NCBI GenBank assembly: GCA_947649215.1
Contig: CANSQW010000001.1
Coordinates: 1 to 23,816, forward strand
Reading direction: 5' to 3'
From: an uncultured bacterium
Lineage (GTDB): Bacteria > Actinomycetota > Coriobacteriia > Coriobacteriales > Eggerthellaceae
Length of the DNA stretch: 23,816 nucleotides
Positions 13,088 to 21,125 of the stretch are shown piece by piece. A program made the translations under genes and the position numbers. The notes below the pieces were generated by a model. It saw only the letters and a list, made by a program, of their open reading frames with translations, searched no databases and was not told where the DNA came from. The number at the start of each line of letters is the position of its first letter. The first letter of the stretch is position 1.

Positions 13088-14002
13088 ATGATCACACTTC
13101 AGGAGCTGGCGACCAACTCCGACGACAAGCTCGTCCAGGGGTTCATCAGCGAGATCATCACCGACAGCTTCCTGCTGTCCAGCATGACGTTCGACGACTG
13201 CCTGACCAGCTCGGGCACGTCCGACCTCGTCTACACCTACAAGCGAGTGAAGGAGGGGAAGACGGCGGCGTTCCGCGCGCTCAACTCCGAGCCGGCCAAG
13301 AGCAAGCCCACAGTCGAGCGCGTCAGCACCCAGGTCGCCATCCTGTCCGACTCCTGGGACATGGACCGCGTGACCAAGGACGCGGCACCCGACCTCTACG
13401 CCCTCTACCTGGAGGAGTCGAAGAACGCCATCATCCGCAAGTTCTGCGCCACCGTCATCAACGGCGACACGGAGGCTGACGCCAACGGGTTCGACGGCCT
13501 CAACAAGGCGCTCGCCGGCTCCGCCACCGAGTTCGCGAGCGAGACCGACCTGACGGTCATCACCCAGGAGTCGGCGCTGGCCTTCTGCAAGGAGCTCGAC
13601 ACCATGCTCTCGGCGCTCACGCGCGACCCCGACGCTCTCATGGTGTCCCCCGCGATGAAGGTCAAGATCAACGCCATCGGGCGCGTCCTCGGACTCGCCA
13701 CCACGTCCCGAGACGACATGGGGCGCCAGGTGTCCGCATACAACGGCGTCCGAATCCAGGAGATGAAGGACGGCTCCCACACGACCGACGACGTGTACGC
13801 CGTCTGCTTCGGCCTCAACGAGTTCCACGGCATCACGCTCAAGGGCGGCAACGCGATCTCCGTGCACCTGCCCAACTGGGAGACCCCCGGCGCCGTCAAG
13901 ACCGGGGACGCCGAGTTCGTCTGCGGCTGCGCCCTCAAGAAGACGAAGGCCGCGGGCGTGCTGCGCGCCAAGGCGGCCGCCGCGAAGGCCGCGAGCAAGT
14001 AG
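13088..14002 (+). CDS. Major capsid protein (HK97-fold)
   Basis: A 304-aa protein following the scaffold gene by only three bases. Features in line with HK97-fold capsid proteins of this type: the N-terminal arm MITLQELATNSDDKLVQGF, a beta-rich E-loop region (VYTYKRVKEGKTAAFRALNSEP), the long spine helix with DLYALYLEESKNAIIRKFCATVINGD, the FDGLNKAL segment, and the A-domain/P-domain DALMVSPAMKVKINAIGRVLG and GVRIQEMKDG strands. It would form the icosahedral shell. The C-terminus carries an unusual Lys/Ala-rich tail (LRAKAAAAKAASK). The ATG at 13088 has no strong ribosome site (TTGGAGCATAGCC), but GGAGC is eight bases away. The family call is from pattern and position. Confidence 0.85.
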   Translation: MITLQELATNSDDKLVQGFISEIITDSFLLSSMTFDDCLTSSGTSDLVYTYKRVKEGKTAAFRALNSEPAKSKPTVERVSTQVAILSDSWDMDRVTKDAAPDLYALYLEESKNAIIRKFCATVINGDTEADANGFDGLNKALAGSATEFASETDLTVITQESALAFCKELDTMLSALTRDPDALMVSPAMKVKINAIGRVLGLATTSRDDMGRQVSAYNGVRIQEMKDGSHTTDDVYAVCFGLNEFHGITLKGGNAISVHLPNWETPGAVKTGDAEFVCGCALKKTKAAGVLRAKAAAAKAASK

Positions 14003-14012
14003 GAGGCGGCCC

Positions 14013-14141
14013 GTGAAGACCACCGGAAAGACCGTGGCGGGGAAGACCGTGCGCGTCCGCGAGGCGGCCCCGAAGACCCGCCCCAAGGCGGCGCCGAAGG
14101 CCGCCCCGAAGAAGCCCGGGAAGGGCGAGGGGGAGGCATGA
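14013..14141 (+). CDS. 42-aa Lys/Pro/Ala-rich basic peptide
   Basis: GTG 14013 to TGA 14139-14141 encodes 42 residues with 9 Lys, 3 Arg and only 3 Glu, ending in histone-H1-like KAAPKAAPKKPGKG. AGGAGG at 14001-14006 lies six bases before the GTG, a strong site, and the stop overlaps the next ATG (ATGA). The gene follows the major capsid gene in the place where many phages keep a small decoration or HeH/Rho-like protein. A DNA- or capsid-binding role is possible. I do not recognise a family; low complexity limits confidence. Confidence 0.6.
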   Translation: MKTTGKTVAGKTVRVREAAPKTRPKAAPKAAPKKPGKGEGEA

Positions 14142-14503
14142 GCCTTCCTCCCGTCGCATACGCGGACTACGAGGTCTGGGGCGGAACGCTCGGGGAGGAC
14201 GCCTTCGATGCGTCCCTCCGGGCAGCGGTGTCTGCGGTTCATGCCGTCATCGGGGCGAACGAGCCGGCGGACGCCGACGACGAGGACGCCTACGCCCGGG
14301 CGGTGTGCGCCGCCGCGGACGTGGATGCGGCCTACGGGGCGTCCGGGGGCATCGGCGAGGGCCTGGCGTCGGTGACGCTCGGCAAGTTCTCGGCCGCCCT
14401 CGGCTCCGCCGCGTCCGGGGCGTCGGCCTACGACGTGGACATGGCCCGGGCCGTGCGCCGCGAGCTCGTCGGGTCGTCCCTGCTATACCAGGGGATCGCA
14501 TGA
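14138..14503 (+). CDS. Head-tail connector protein (gp6-like)
   Basis: A 121-aa, mostly helical, Ala- and Asp-rich protein. The position after the capsid genes and before a minor capsid cluster, plus the pattern of an N-terminal helix (FDASLRAAVSAVHAVIG), a DDEDAYARAVCAAADVDAAY helix and a final DVDMARAVRRELVGSSLLYQGIA, fits the gp6/gp15-type adaptor that binds the portal and extends the neck. The exact subfamily is not certain. ATG 14138 overlaps the upstream stop and follows GGGGGAGG at 14130-14135. The final Tyr-Gln-Gly-Ile-Ala is a common end of these proteins. Confidence 0.68.
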   Translation: MSLPPVAYADYEVWGGTLGEDAFDASLRAAVSAVHAVIGANEPADADDEDAYARAVCAAADVDAAYGASGGIGEGLASVTLGKFSAALGSAASGASAYDVDMARAVRRELVGSSLLYQGIA

Positions 14504-14829
14504 CCCCGCCCATCCCCCGCCGGCTGCTCACGTCCACGGCGGTGGTGCAGGTGCCAGCCAAGGGCTCCCTTGGGGGCGTGTACGCCGAGCCGGTGGAGCT
14601 GCGGAGAGTCGCCTTCGAGCGCGCCCAGGAGGTGCGCCAGACCGGCTACCAGCTCGCCGACGGCCCCAGCGGCACCATGTACGTGGACGCCGTCGCCACC
14701 GAGGGGGCCTTCCGCGTCCCGGTCGGCTCCCTCGTGAGCGTCGACGGCTCCGTCCCCGTCGCCGTCACCAGGTGCGAGGAGCTGCGCTGCGGGGGACAGG
14801 TGCACCACTGGGAGGTGGAGCTGGGATGA
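14500..14829 (+). CDS. Head closure/minor capsid protein (Minor_capsid_1-like)
   Basis: A 109-aa beta-rich protein. It fits the Minor_capsid_1 family (PPIPRRLLTSTAVVQVPAKG, GVYAEPVELRRVAFER, PVGSLVSVDGSVPVAVTRC, VHHWEVELG), which sits first of three minor capsid genes in Gram-positive siphoviruses. The role is probably head completion, binding the connector. ATG 14500 overlaps the preceding stop (ATGA). GGGGAT upstream is a weak site, so expression may rely on coupling. The match comes from pattern and order of the next two genes. Confidence 0.7.
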   Translation: MTPPIPRRLLTSTAVVQVPAKGSLGGVYAEPVELRRVAFERAQEVRQTGYQLADGPSGTMYVDAVATEGAFRVPVGSLVSVDGSVPVAVTRCEELRCGGQVHHWEVELG

Positions 14830-15155
14830 GCGTGAGCGCCGACCTGTCGGGCCTCGCCCGCATCGAGCGAGACCGGGCCGACATCCTGGAGGAGGCGGCC
14901 AGGCGAGCCGAGCTGGAGATAAGGCGCTACGTGCCGGTGGCGGAGGGCACCCTGCGCGCCTCCGCGCAGATCGCCAGCATGTTCCGCGCCGGGCTCATCA
15001 CCTGGTCGACCCCCTACGCCGCCGAGCAGTACTACGTGCCCATGGCCCACAGCCACCCCGGCACCTGCGACCACTGGGACGAGGCGTGGGCGCGCGAGAG
15101 GCTGCCGGAATGGCTCGACTACGTGGGCCGCATCTACGAGGGGAGGATCGGATGA
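14826..15155 (+). CDS. Minor capsid protein (Minor_capsid_2-like)
   Basis: A 109-aa protein with the Minor_capsid_2/HK97 gp10-like pattern: LEEAARRAELEIRRYVPVAEGTLRASAQIAS (long helix then 'tG.Lr.s') followed by LITWSTPYAAEQYYVPMAHSHPGTCDHWDEAWARERL, equivalent to 'v...tpYA..vhyG......p....W.e.a.'. This motif is diagnostic of tail-completion or head-tail joining proteins. It overlaps both neighbours (ATGA at each junction), and GAGGTGGAG lies just before the ATG at 14826. Its place between minor capsid 1 and 3 types strengthens the call. Confidence 0.78.
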   Translation: MSVSADLSGLARIERDRADILEEAARRAELEIRRYVPVAEGTLRASAQIASMFRAGLITWSTPYAAEQYYVPMAHSHPGTCDHWDEAWARERLPEWLDYVGRIYEGRIG

Positions 15156-15547
15156 CCAGGAGGCTCGACCTGCTGGACGTGGCCGAGGCGCTGCTGGAGG
15201 CGGCGGGGATGCCGGGCGTCACCATGACGCTGGCGGACGCATCCAAGATGCCGGAGGCCACGGTCATCACCGCGGGGCCGCCCATGGGCGCGCGCCGCTA
15301 CTGGGACGGCACCGGGACGACATCCCAGCGCCTGACCGTCATCTGCAAGAGGTTCGGCGAGGAGGCCGCGCTCGGCGACGCCACGGAGGCCAGCCGCCTC
15401 ATGCGCCGCGAGGGCGCCCTGCTCTCCGCCAACGGCTCCTACCGGCTCGTGTCGTGCGAGGCCGAGGGGCCCAGGTTCGTGACGTGGGATCCGCAGGGCC
15501 GCTGGCTCTACGCGTTCGACGCCACGGTCACCTACGAGGAACTATAG
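15152..15547 (+). CDS. Minor capsid protein/tail terminator (Minor_capsid_3-like)
   Basis: A 131-aa protein. It starts with an N-terminal helix (LDLLDVAEALLEAAG) followed by beta strands, ending WLYAFDATVTYEEL, as in Minor_capsid_3/tail-terminator proteins that cap the tail tube and join it to the head. ATG 15152 overlaps the preceding stop (ATGA) with GGGGAGGA at 15140-15147. The position directly before the tail tube gene is the usual place of the tail terminator. The function is from order and overall layout rather than a specific motif. Confidence 0.7.
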   Translation: MTRRLDLLDVAEALLEAAGMPGVTMTLADASKMPEATVITAGPPMGARRYWDGTGTTSQRLTVICKRFGEEAALGDATEASRLMRREGALLSANGSYRLVSCEAEGPRFVTWDPQGRWLYAFDATVTYEEL

Positions 15548-15559
15548 AAGGAGGACACC

Positions 15560-16264
15560 GTGGACATCGGCTTCGAGATCAACTACATGCACTCCATGAC
15601 CATCGACACCAACCCGCAGGGCGAGGAGGACTGGGCCTACGTGGGCCCGGGCATCGACTCCATCGCCTGGGCGGGCTCCGACAACCTGAACGAGAAGGCC
15701 TACTGGAACATGGGCGGCGCGTCGAGCAAGAACGTCACCGGCGTGAACGTCGGCTGGGACGTGACCGGAGACCGCCTGCGCGGCGACAAGGCCCAGGACT
15801 ACGTCGCTTCGCTGGCCTACACCAAGGGCAGCGAGCGCAAGACCCGCGTGCGCCTGACCAACCCCGACGGCGAGGTGCTGGAGTGGCCGGTGGTCATCAC
15901 CAACATCAAGGGCCACACCCCCGACGGGGAGAGCACGGCGAACGTGCCCTTCGCGTTCTCGGTCACCTGCGAGGGCGACCCCGTGCAGGTCTCCCCCGCC
16001 GAGGGCACCGACCTGCCCGAGACGGTGACCGTGGCCGACGTGGAGGTCGCCGTCGGCGCCACGGCCCAGATCACCCCGACGGTCACCCCCTCGACCGCCT
16101 CCGACTGGTGCTTCTACGCCGTCAACGAGGCGGGGCGCGAGGTCTGCTCCGTCGACGCCGAGGGCAACGTGGTCGGCCTCAAGGCCGGCGAGGCCGTCAT
16201 CACCGTCAAGTGCGCGACGCGCCCGAGCGTCAACGCGCAGGCGAAGGTGACCGTGACCGCCTAG
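15560..16264 (+). CDS. Major tail tube protein with C-terminal BIG2-like Ig domain
   Basis: A 234-aa protein. Residues 1-145 fit the tail tube fold of Gram-positive siphoviruses (an N-terminal INYMHSMTI segment, WAYVGPGIDSIAWAG, RKTRVRLTNPDGEVLEWPVVITNIKG, then a strand FAFSVTCEGDPVQV). Residues about 155-234 are a bacterial Ig-like domain: TVTVADVEVAVGATAQITPTVTPSTAS...CSVDAEGNVVGLKAGEAVITVK, the BIG2 pattern. Such domains protrude from the tube and are thought to help adhere to host surface sugars. The start is GTG 15560 with AAGGAGG at 15547-15553, a very strong site fitting an abundant product. A terminator-like hairpin follows its stop. Confidence 0.88.
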   Translation: MDIGFEINYMHSMTIDTNPQGEEDWAYVGPGIDSIAWAGSDNLNEKAYWNMGGASSKNVTGVNVGWDVTGDRLRGDKAQDYVASLAYTKGSERKTRVRLTNPDGEVLEWPVVITNIKGHTPDGESTANVPFAFSVTCEGDPVQVSPAEGTDLPETVTVADVEVAVGATAQITPTVTPSTASDWCFYAVNEAGREVCSVDAEGNVVGLKAGEAVITVKCATRPSVNAQAKVTVTA

Positions 16265-16290
16265 GCGACACCCGCGGGAGCATATCGGCA

Positions 16291-16330
16291 GAGGCCGGGG
16301 AAGGGCGCAGCCTCCCCGGCCTCCTCTTTT
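16291..16330 (+). terminator. Intrinsic terminator/attenuator after tail tube gene
   Basis: GAGGCCGGGGA (16291-16301) pairs perfectly over 11 bp with TCCCCGGCCTC (16313-16323), with an 11-base loop, followed by CTCTTTT (T-run 16327-16330). It lies 27 bases after the tail tube stop. Because tail genes continue downstream, it probably acts as a partial terminator that lowers transcription beyond the abundant tube protein. Confidence 0.7.
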
Positions 16331-16357
16331 CTCTGCGCAAGAAAAGGAGGCAACCCC

Positions 16358-16831
16358 ATGGAGATCAAGGTCAGATCGCTCTACGAGCCGCTGGACGTGA
16401 CGGTGGAGGACGCCGACGGGTCGTCGACGACCGTGCACGCCGTCGTCGACCTGTCCGGCGACGGCCTGGTCGAGTTGGCCGGCGTGTGCATCAAGGCCGC
16501 TGACAAGGCCGAGGCAGCCCGGCTCCTCGCCAAGAAGGCGGAGGAGGAGCGCGACGTGGAGGGCACCCGCAAGGCGCTCGCCAAGGTCGGCAGGATCGTG
16601 CGCGAGGCGCTGGAGGCCGCCATCGGCGAGGAGTCCGTCGCGGAGATCAGGGCCGCCGCGTCAGGCTACCGCGAGCTGCCGGACGCCGCCTACGCCGAGC
16701 TGCTGGGCCAGGTGTTCGCGGCGGTCAAAGAGATCGTGATGGCCCGCTACGAGGGGCGGATGGACGAGAAGGCTGCGCACTACCTTGCGGAGGTATACGA
16801 TGCGCAGCCCGAGCCTGACCAGGGAGACTAG
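16358..16831 (+). CDS. Tail assembly chaperone (gpG-like)
   Basis: A 157-aa protein located between tail tube and tape measure genes, the place of tail assembly chaperones. The first 50 residues are beta-like with acidic loops (VTVEDADGSSTTVHAVVDLSGDGLVELAG), the rest is helical (EAARLLAKKAEEERDVEGTRKALAKVGRIVREALEAAIG...YAELLGQVFAAVKEIVMARYE), ending QPEPDQGD. Such proteins keep the tape measure soluble until the tube forms around it. AAAAGGAGG at 16341-16349 precedes the ATG. It overlaps the next gene by 32 bases, but no programmed -1 frameshift is supported: the next gene is in the +1 frame and has its own ribosome site. Confidence 0.72.
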   Translation: MEIKVRSLYEPLDVTVEDADGSSTTVHAVVDLSGDGLVELAGVCIKAADKAEAARLLAKKAEEERDVEGTRKALAKVGRIVREALEAAIGEESVAEIRAAASGYRELPDAAYAELLGQVFAAVKEIVMARYEGRMDEKAAHYLAEVYDAQPEPDQGD

Positions 16832-17453
16832 GCACGACGAGCGCGGGCGCGCCGTCAGCCGCTACGAGCACGGAGGCGCGCCCGTCGACGTGTACGACTC
16901 CGCGAGGACGGCGCTGCTCGTCCTGGAGCTGTTCCGGGACGAGTCCCTGCGCGACTGGGAGAAGGCGTCGCTGCTCCCCTCCATGATCTTCCCCGACCCC
17001 TCGCAGGCCGCCGAGGCCGCCCAGGGCGACCCCCAGGGCCTGCTGTCCCACATCCTCTGGGAGGCGTTCGGCCTGGACTCCGACCACACCCACGGGGACG
17101 AGGCCCCCGCCTTCGACTGGGGCCAGGACGCCGCGCGCATCCGCGCGTCGCTGCTCGCCGCCTACGGCATCGACTGGGACGAGGCCAGCCGGGCGCTGCC
17201 CTTCGCGGACATGGTGGGGCTGCTCGCCTCGCTCATGGAGACCGGCGAGAGCACGCCCTTCTCCGAGGCTGTGAGGGCGCGGCTCGCGAAGCCCCCCAAG
17301 GCCACGAGGCACAACAAGGCCGAGCGGGACGCCTTCGCCGCGCGCCGGCGCCACTTCGCGCTGGACGGCGACGCCCAGCGGAGCGCCAAGGCGGCCGACG
17401 ACGCCATGGCCGACGTGTTCGCCGCGGGGATGAGGGCGGCGCGCCGTGGCTAA
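16800..17453 (+). CDS. Tail assembly protein (bacteriophage Gp15-like)
   Basis: A 217-aa protein resembling the Gp15 family found directly before the tape measure gene: an N-terminal strand region, then LVLELFRDESLRDWEKASLL, the FDWGQDAARIRASLLAAYGIDWDEASRALPFADMVGLLASLME block (family form 'fdw..D...I.aaf...ygiDl....l.W..F..Ll..L') and a basic C-terminus (RLAKPPKATRHNKAERDAFAARRRHF). I start it at ATG 16800, six bases after GGAGG at 16789-16793. It probably acts with the preceding chaperone in loading the tape measure. It ends in a short overlap with the next GTG. Confidence 0.78.
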   Translation: MRSPSLTRETRHDERGRAVSRYEHGGAPVDVYDSARTALLVLELFRDESLRDWEKASLLPSMIFPDPSQAAEAAQGDPQGLLSHILWEAFGLDSDHTHGDEAPAFDWGQDAARIRASLLAAYGIDWDEASRALPFADMVGLLASLMETGESTPFSEAVRARLAKPPKATRHNKAERDAFAARRRHFALDGDAQRSAKAADDAMADVFAAGMRAARRG

Positions 17454-20301
17454 CCAGATAACGCTCAAGGTCACCCTCGACGACAAGGGCGCCGTCAGCG
17501 GCGTCAGGAAGATCACCTCGGAGGTCGAGGGGCTGAGGAAGGCGGACGCCGGCCTCAAGTGGGAGGGCACCCGCGACGGGGCCAGGGCAGCCAAGGACGC
17601 CGGGGATGGCTACACCACCCTCAAGAACGTCATGGCGAACCTGGCAAGCCAGGGCATCGCCATGGCCGCCGGCGCCCTCAAGGACATGGCCGCGTCGGTC
17701 GTGGAGATCGGCTCGACCTTCGAGAGCTCCATGTCCAAGGTCGCCGCGCTGTCGGGCGCGACCGGCGACCAGCTCGGCCAGCTCGAGGCGAAGGCCCGCG
17801 AGCTCGGGGCCTCCACCACGTTCTCCGCCTCCCAGGCCGCCGACGCGCTGGGGTACATGGCGCTCGCCGGCTGGGACACCGAGCAGATGCTCGCGGGCGT
17901 CGGCAGCGTCCTCACGCTCGCCCAGGCCGGCGAGATGGACTTGGCGGCCGCATCCGACCTCGTGACCGACTACCTGTCGGCCTTCAACATGGAGGCGGGC
18001 GAGACCGCCCGCATGGTGGACGTACTCGCCTACGCGCAAGCCAACGCCAACACCTCGGTCGAGGGCCTTGGCATGGCCTTCAAGAACTGCGCGGCCAACG
18101 CCAACGCCGCCGGCATGGACGTGGAGACCACCTCGGCAGCCATCGCCATGATGGCCAACCAGGGCCTCAAGGGCTCCGAGGCCGGCACCGCCCTCAACGC
18201 CGTCCTGCGCGACATGACCGCCAAGATGCGGGACGGCGCCATCGCCGTCGGCGACCAGTCCGTGGCCGTCATGGACGCCGAGGGCAACTACCGCGACTTC
18301 GCGGACATCCTGGCCGACGTGGAGGCCGCCACCGACGGCATGGGCGAGGCGGAGAAGGCCGCCGCGCTCCAGAGCACCTTCACCGCAGACAGCATCAAGG
18401 GCCTCAACCTCATGCTCAACGCCGGGGCCGACGAGCTGTCCGGGTTCCGCGACGAGCTCTACGACTCGGCCGGTGCGGGCGAGGAGATGGCCCGCGTCAT
18501 GACCGACAACCTGGGCGGCGACCTCGCCGCCATGGGGTCGGCCTTCGAGGAGCTGGCCCTCAAGGTCTACGACGGCGTGCAGGAGCCGCTGCGCCAGGTG
18601 GTGCAGTTCGTGACCGGGTCGGTGGTGCCGGCCGCCGAAGCCGTGGTCGCCCACGCGGAGTACGTGGGGATCGCGCTCGCCGGCGTCGGCGCGGCCGTCG
18701 CCGCGCTCAACTTCGGCAAGATCACCTCGACCCTCTCCGCCGTCCCCAAGCTGCTCGCCGGCTTCACCGGCGGCCCCATCCTCGCGGTGGTGGCGGCGAT
18801 CACGGCGCTGGCGGCCGGGGCGAAGTGGGCCTACGACAGCGTGGAGCCGTTCAGGCAGGCAGTCGACCTGCTGGGCTCGACGGTGATGGAGTGCGCCGGC
18901 ATGGTGGCCGGCCGGCTCGGCGAGGCCCTGTCCGGCGTGGCGTCGGGCCCCCTGCCCAGCCTCTCCGACATCGTGTCCGGCGTCGTCGTGCCGGCCCTCA
19001 CGTCGCTCGCCGGGTTCATCGCCGACCAGGTGGTGCCCGCCGTCGTGGACATCGCGATCTTCGTAGCCGACAACGTGGTGCCGGCGCTGGCGTCCCTCGC
19101 CGACTTCGTGCTCAACAGCGTGGTTCCGGCCTTCACCGGGTTCGCCGGGTTCCTCCTGGAGAACGTGGTGCCGGCGCTCATGGAGGTGGCGGGCTTCGTC
19201 GCCGGCACCGTGGTGCCCGCCGTCGCGGAGCTGGCCGGGTGGTTCGGGGAGAACGTCCTCCCCATCCTCCAGGCGTTCGCCGACTTCGTCCTCTCCACCG
19301 TGCTGCCGCCGATGACCCAGCTCGGCATCTTCATCGGCCAGAACATCATCCCCGCCGTCATGATGATGGCCGAGGCGATAGGGACGGCCATGGCCGTCAT
19401 CCAGGGGGTGTGGGAGGCCGCCTGGGGCGTCGTGTCCTCCGTCATCGAGCTGGTGTGGGGCAACGTCAAGGCCGTGGTGGAGACGACGCTGGGGGTGCTC
19501 CAGGGCATCATCCAGGTGGTCACCGCGGCCATATCCGGCGACTGGAAGGGCGTCTGGGAGGGCATCGGGCAGGTGTTCTCCTCGATCGTAAACGGCATCC
19601 TCCAGATCGGCGCCAACGTCATCAACGGCCTGGCCTCGGTCGTCACGTCCGTCATCACGGGCCTGTACAACACCTGGGCGCGCATATGGAACGCCGTGAG
19701 CAGCGTGGCCATGTCGGTGTGGGGCGCCATAAGCTCCACGGTCGTGGGCACGGTCACGTCCATCGTGGACACCGCCGTGAGCACCTTCTGGGGCTTCGTC
19801 TCGACCGTGCAGGGCATCTTCGAGGGGGTGAAGAACGCCATCGTGAACCCCATCGAGACGGCGAAGGGCCTGGTGAAGGGGATCATCGACGCCATCGGCG
19901 GCTTCTTCTCCAACTTCAAGATAAAGCTGCCCCACATCAACCTGCCCCACTTCGCGATCAACCCGCCGGGCTGGCAGATCGGCGACCTGCTCCAGGGCAA
20001 GATACCGACGCTGGGCATCGACTGGTACGCCACCGGCGGCGTGTTCGCCGCGCCGTCCGTCATCGGCGTGGGCGAGGCCGGCGCCGAGGCGGTGCTGCCG
20101 CTCACCAACCGCCGGGCCATGGCCGACGTGGGCCAGGCCATCGGCGAGGCCGGCGGCCTGGGGATGGACGAGGTGGTGGCGGAGCTGCGGGCGCTGCGCC
20201 GCGAGCTGCCCAAGATGATGGAGGCGTACTGCCTGCGCGCGCTCACGGTCAACCGCCGCGAGTTCGCGCGGCTGGTGCGGGAATCGGAGGCGTACCTGTG
20301 A
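17446..20301 (+). CDS. Tail tape measure protein (TP901-type)
   Basis: A 951-aa protein. The N-terminal 320 residues carry the PhageMin_Tail/TP901 core (FESSMSKVAALSGATGDQLGQLEAKARELGASTTFSASQAADALGYMALAGWD and EGLGMAFKNCAANANAAGMDVETTSAAIAMMANQG...GTALNAVL). Then come long hydrophobic helices, nine 15-residue repeats (514-648), a second hydrophobic region with many Trp, and a C-terminal GEAGAEAVLPLTNR segment typical of these proteins. It sets tail length: at about 1.5 angstrom per residue the tail should be roughly 140 nm. The GTG at 17446 lies in an 8-base overlap with the Gp15-like gene. No cell-wall hydrolase domain was seen. Confidence 0.92.
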   Translation: MANQITLKVTLDDKGAVSGVRKITSEVEGLRKADAGLKWEGTRDGARAAKDAGDGYTTLKNVMANLASQGIAMAAGALKDMAASVVEIGSTFESSMSKVAALSGATGDQLGQLEAKARELGASTTFSASQAADALGYMALAGWDTEQMLAGVGSVLTLAQAGEMDLAAASDLVTDYLSAFNMEAGETARMVDVLAYAQANANTSVEGLGMAFKNCAANANAAGMDVETTSAAIAMMANQGLKGSEAGTALNAVLRDMTAKMRDGAIAVGDQSVAVMDAEGNYRDFADILADVEAATDGMGEAEKAAALQSTFTADSIKGLNLMLNAGADELSGFRDELYDSAGAGEEMARVMTDNLGGDLAAMGSAFEELALKVYDGVQEPLRQVVQFVTGSVVPAAEAVVAHAEYVGIALAGVGAAVAALNFGKITSTLSAVPKLLAGFTGGPILAVVAAITALAAGAKWAYDSVEPFRQAVDLLGSTVMECAGMVAGRLGEALSGVASGPLPSLSDIVSGVVVPALTSLAGFIADQVVPAVVDIAIFVADNVVPALASLADFVLNSVVPAFTGFAGFLLENVVPALMEVAGFVAGTVVPAVAELAGWFGENVLPILQAFADFVLSTVLPPMTQLGIFIGQNIIPAVMMMAEAIGTAMAVIQGVWEAAWGVVSSVIELVWGNVKAVVETTLGVLQGIIQVVTAAISGDWKGVWEGIGQVFSSIVNGILQIGANVINGLASVVTSVITGLYNTWARIWNAVSSVAMSVWGAISSTVVGTVTSIVDTAVSTFWGFVSTVQGIFEGVKNAIVNPIETAKGLVKGIIDAIGGFFSNFKIKLPHINLPHFAINPPGWQIGDLLQGKIPTLGIDWYATGGVFAAPSVIGVGEAGAEAVLPLTNRRAMADVGQAIGEAGGLGMDEVVAELRALRRELPKMMEAYCLRALTVNRREFARLVRESEAYL
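18985..19389 (+). repeat. Nine 45-bp (15-residue) tandem repeats in the tape measure gene
   Basis: Residues 514-648 of the tape measure protein are nine consecutive 15-residue units with the form [VI]-[VIL]-P-A-x3-hydrophobic-A-x-F-hydrophobic-x2-[NQST], for example VVPALTSLAGFIADQ and VVPALASLADFVLNS. At the DNA level the 17-mer AACGTGGTGCCGGCGCT is exact at 19072-19088 and 19162-19178, 90 bases (two units) apart. Confidence 0.9.
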
Positions 20302-21125
20302 TAGACGAGCTCACCTACGTCAACTCGCTCGGCCAGGAGGTGTCCTTCGGGGGCGCGCCCGGCCGCTGGGGGTTCGGCGAGACCGACCTGCTGGACATGT
20401 CCATGGACTTCGCGAGCACGGGCGGCGTCATCACGTCGTTCTCCTCCGGCATATCAACGCGCTCGCTGCGCGTGCTCGTGGACGGGGGCGACGAGGGGGC
20501 CCGCCGGCGCCTCGTGGACGTGCTGGGCGTCGACGCGCGGCGGTGCGTCCCCGGCACCCTGCGCGCCGGGGGCTGCTACCTGCGCTGCTACGCGTCGGGG
20601 CTGGCGCTGTCCGACTGGTACTACTTCGACGACATGGCCGCCATCGACGTGACCTTCACCGTGGAGCGCCCCGCGTGGGTGCGCGAGACCTCCCACACCC
20701 TCGCGGTGTGGGACAAGCCCGAGGGCGGCCTCGACTACCCGCACGACTACGCCCACGACTACACGTACTCGACGGGCACCACCGCCGTCATCGCGAACCC
20801 CTCGCCCCTGCCCAGCCCCTGCGACATCGCATTCCCGGGCCCCTGCGTGAACCCCTTCGTCATCATCGCGGGCAACCGCTACCAGGTGATGGCCTCGGCC
20901 GGCAAGGGCGAGCTCATCATCGTGCGAGGCTACGGGAGGCGCAAGGACATCGTCCTGCGGTCGGCAGCCGGCGTCGAGCAGTCCATCTTCGCCGCCGGGG
21001 TGCGCGAGGAGGGCGCCCACGTGTTCGCCGAGGTGCCGGCCGGCGAGAGCGTGGCGAGCTGGGACGGCGTGAACAACGTGGGCGTGACGCTCTACGAGGA
21101 GAGGTGGACGCCGTGGTCAGCGTGA
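20298..21125 (+). CDS. Distal tail protein (Dit-like)
   Basis: A 275-aa protein directly after the tape measure gene, the standard position of Dit, which forms the hub between tail tube and fibre. The N-terminal half fits Dit-like proteins (MIDELTYVNSLGQEVSFGGAPGRWGFGETDLL, then ITSFSSGISTRSLRVLVDGG, CVPGTLRAGGCYLRCYASG and FDDMAAIDVTFTVERPAWV). The second half (from about 165) is a beta-rich galectin-like part ending VGVTLYEERWTPWSA. The start is GTG 20298 (GTGA overlap with the tape measure stop), with GGAGG at 20286-20290. The cysteine and Asp-Tyr-rich SHDYAHDYTYS-like loop may vary with host. Confidence 0.8.
   Translation: MIDELTYVNSLGQEVSFGGAPGRWGFGETDLLDMSMDFASTGGVITSFSSGISTRSLRVLVDGGDEGARRRLVDVLGVDARRCVPGTLRAGGCYLRCYASGLALSDWYYFDDMAAIDVTFTVERPAWVRETSHTLAVWDKPEGGLDYPHDYAHDYTYSTGTTAVIANPSPLPSPCDIAFPGPCVNPFVIIAGNRYQVMASAGKGELIIVRGYGRRKDIVLRSAAGVEQSIFAAGVREEGAHVFAEVPAGESVASWDGVNNVGVTLYEERWTPWSA

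Noticed and set aside
12467..14242. 591-codon minus-strand frame opposite scaffold and capsid genes
   Set aside because: Low-complexity Gly/Leu/Arg composition; crosses several real + strand genes and a leader.
16740..16835. Programmed -1 frameshift between the two tail assembly genes (lambda G/GT-like)
   Set aside because: The second gene is in the +1 frame, has its own GGAGG and ATG, and no slippery heptamer was noticed.
17233..19950. Very long open frame on the minus strand opposite the tape measure gene
   Set aside because: The peptide is rich in Gly, His, Asp and Arg with no domain, and opposes a clear tape measure protein; high GC creates such shadow frames.
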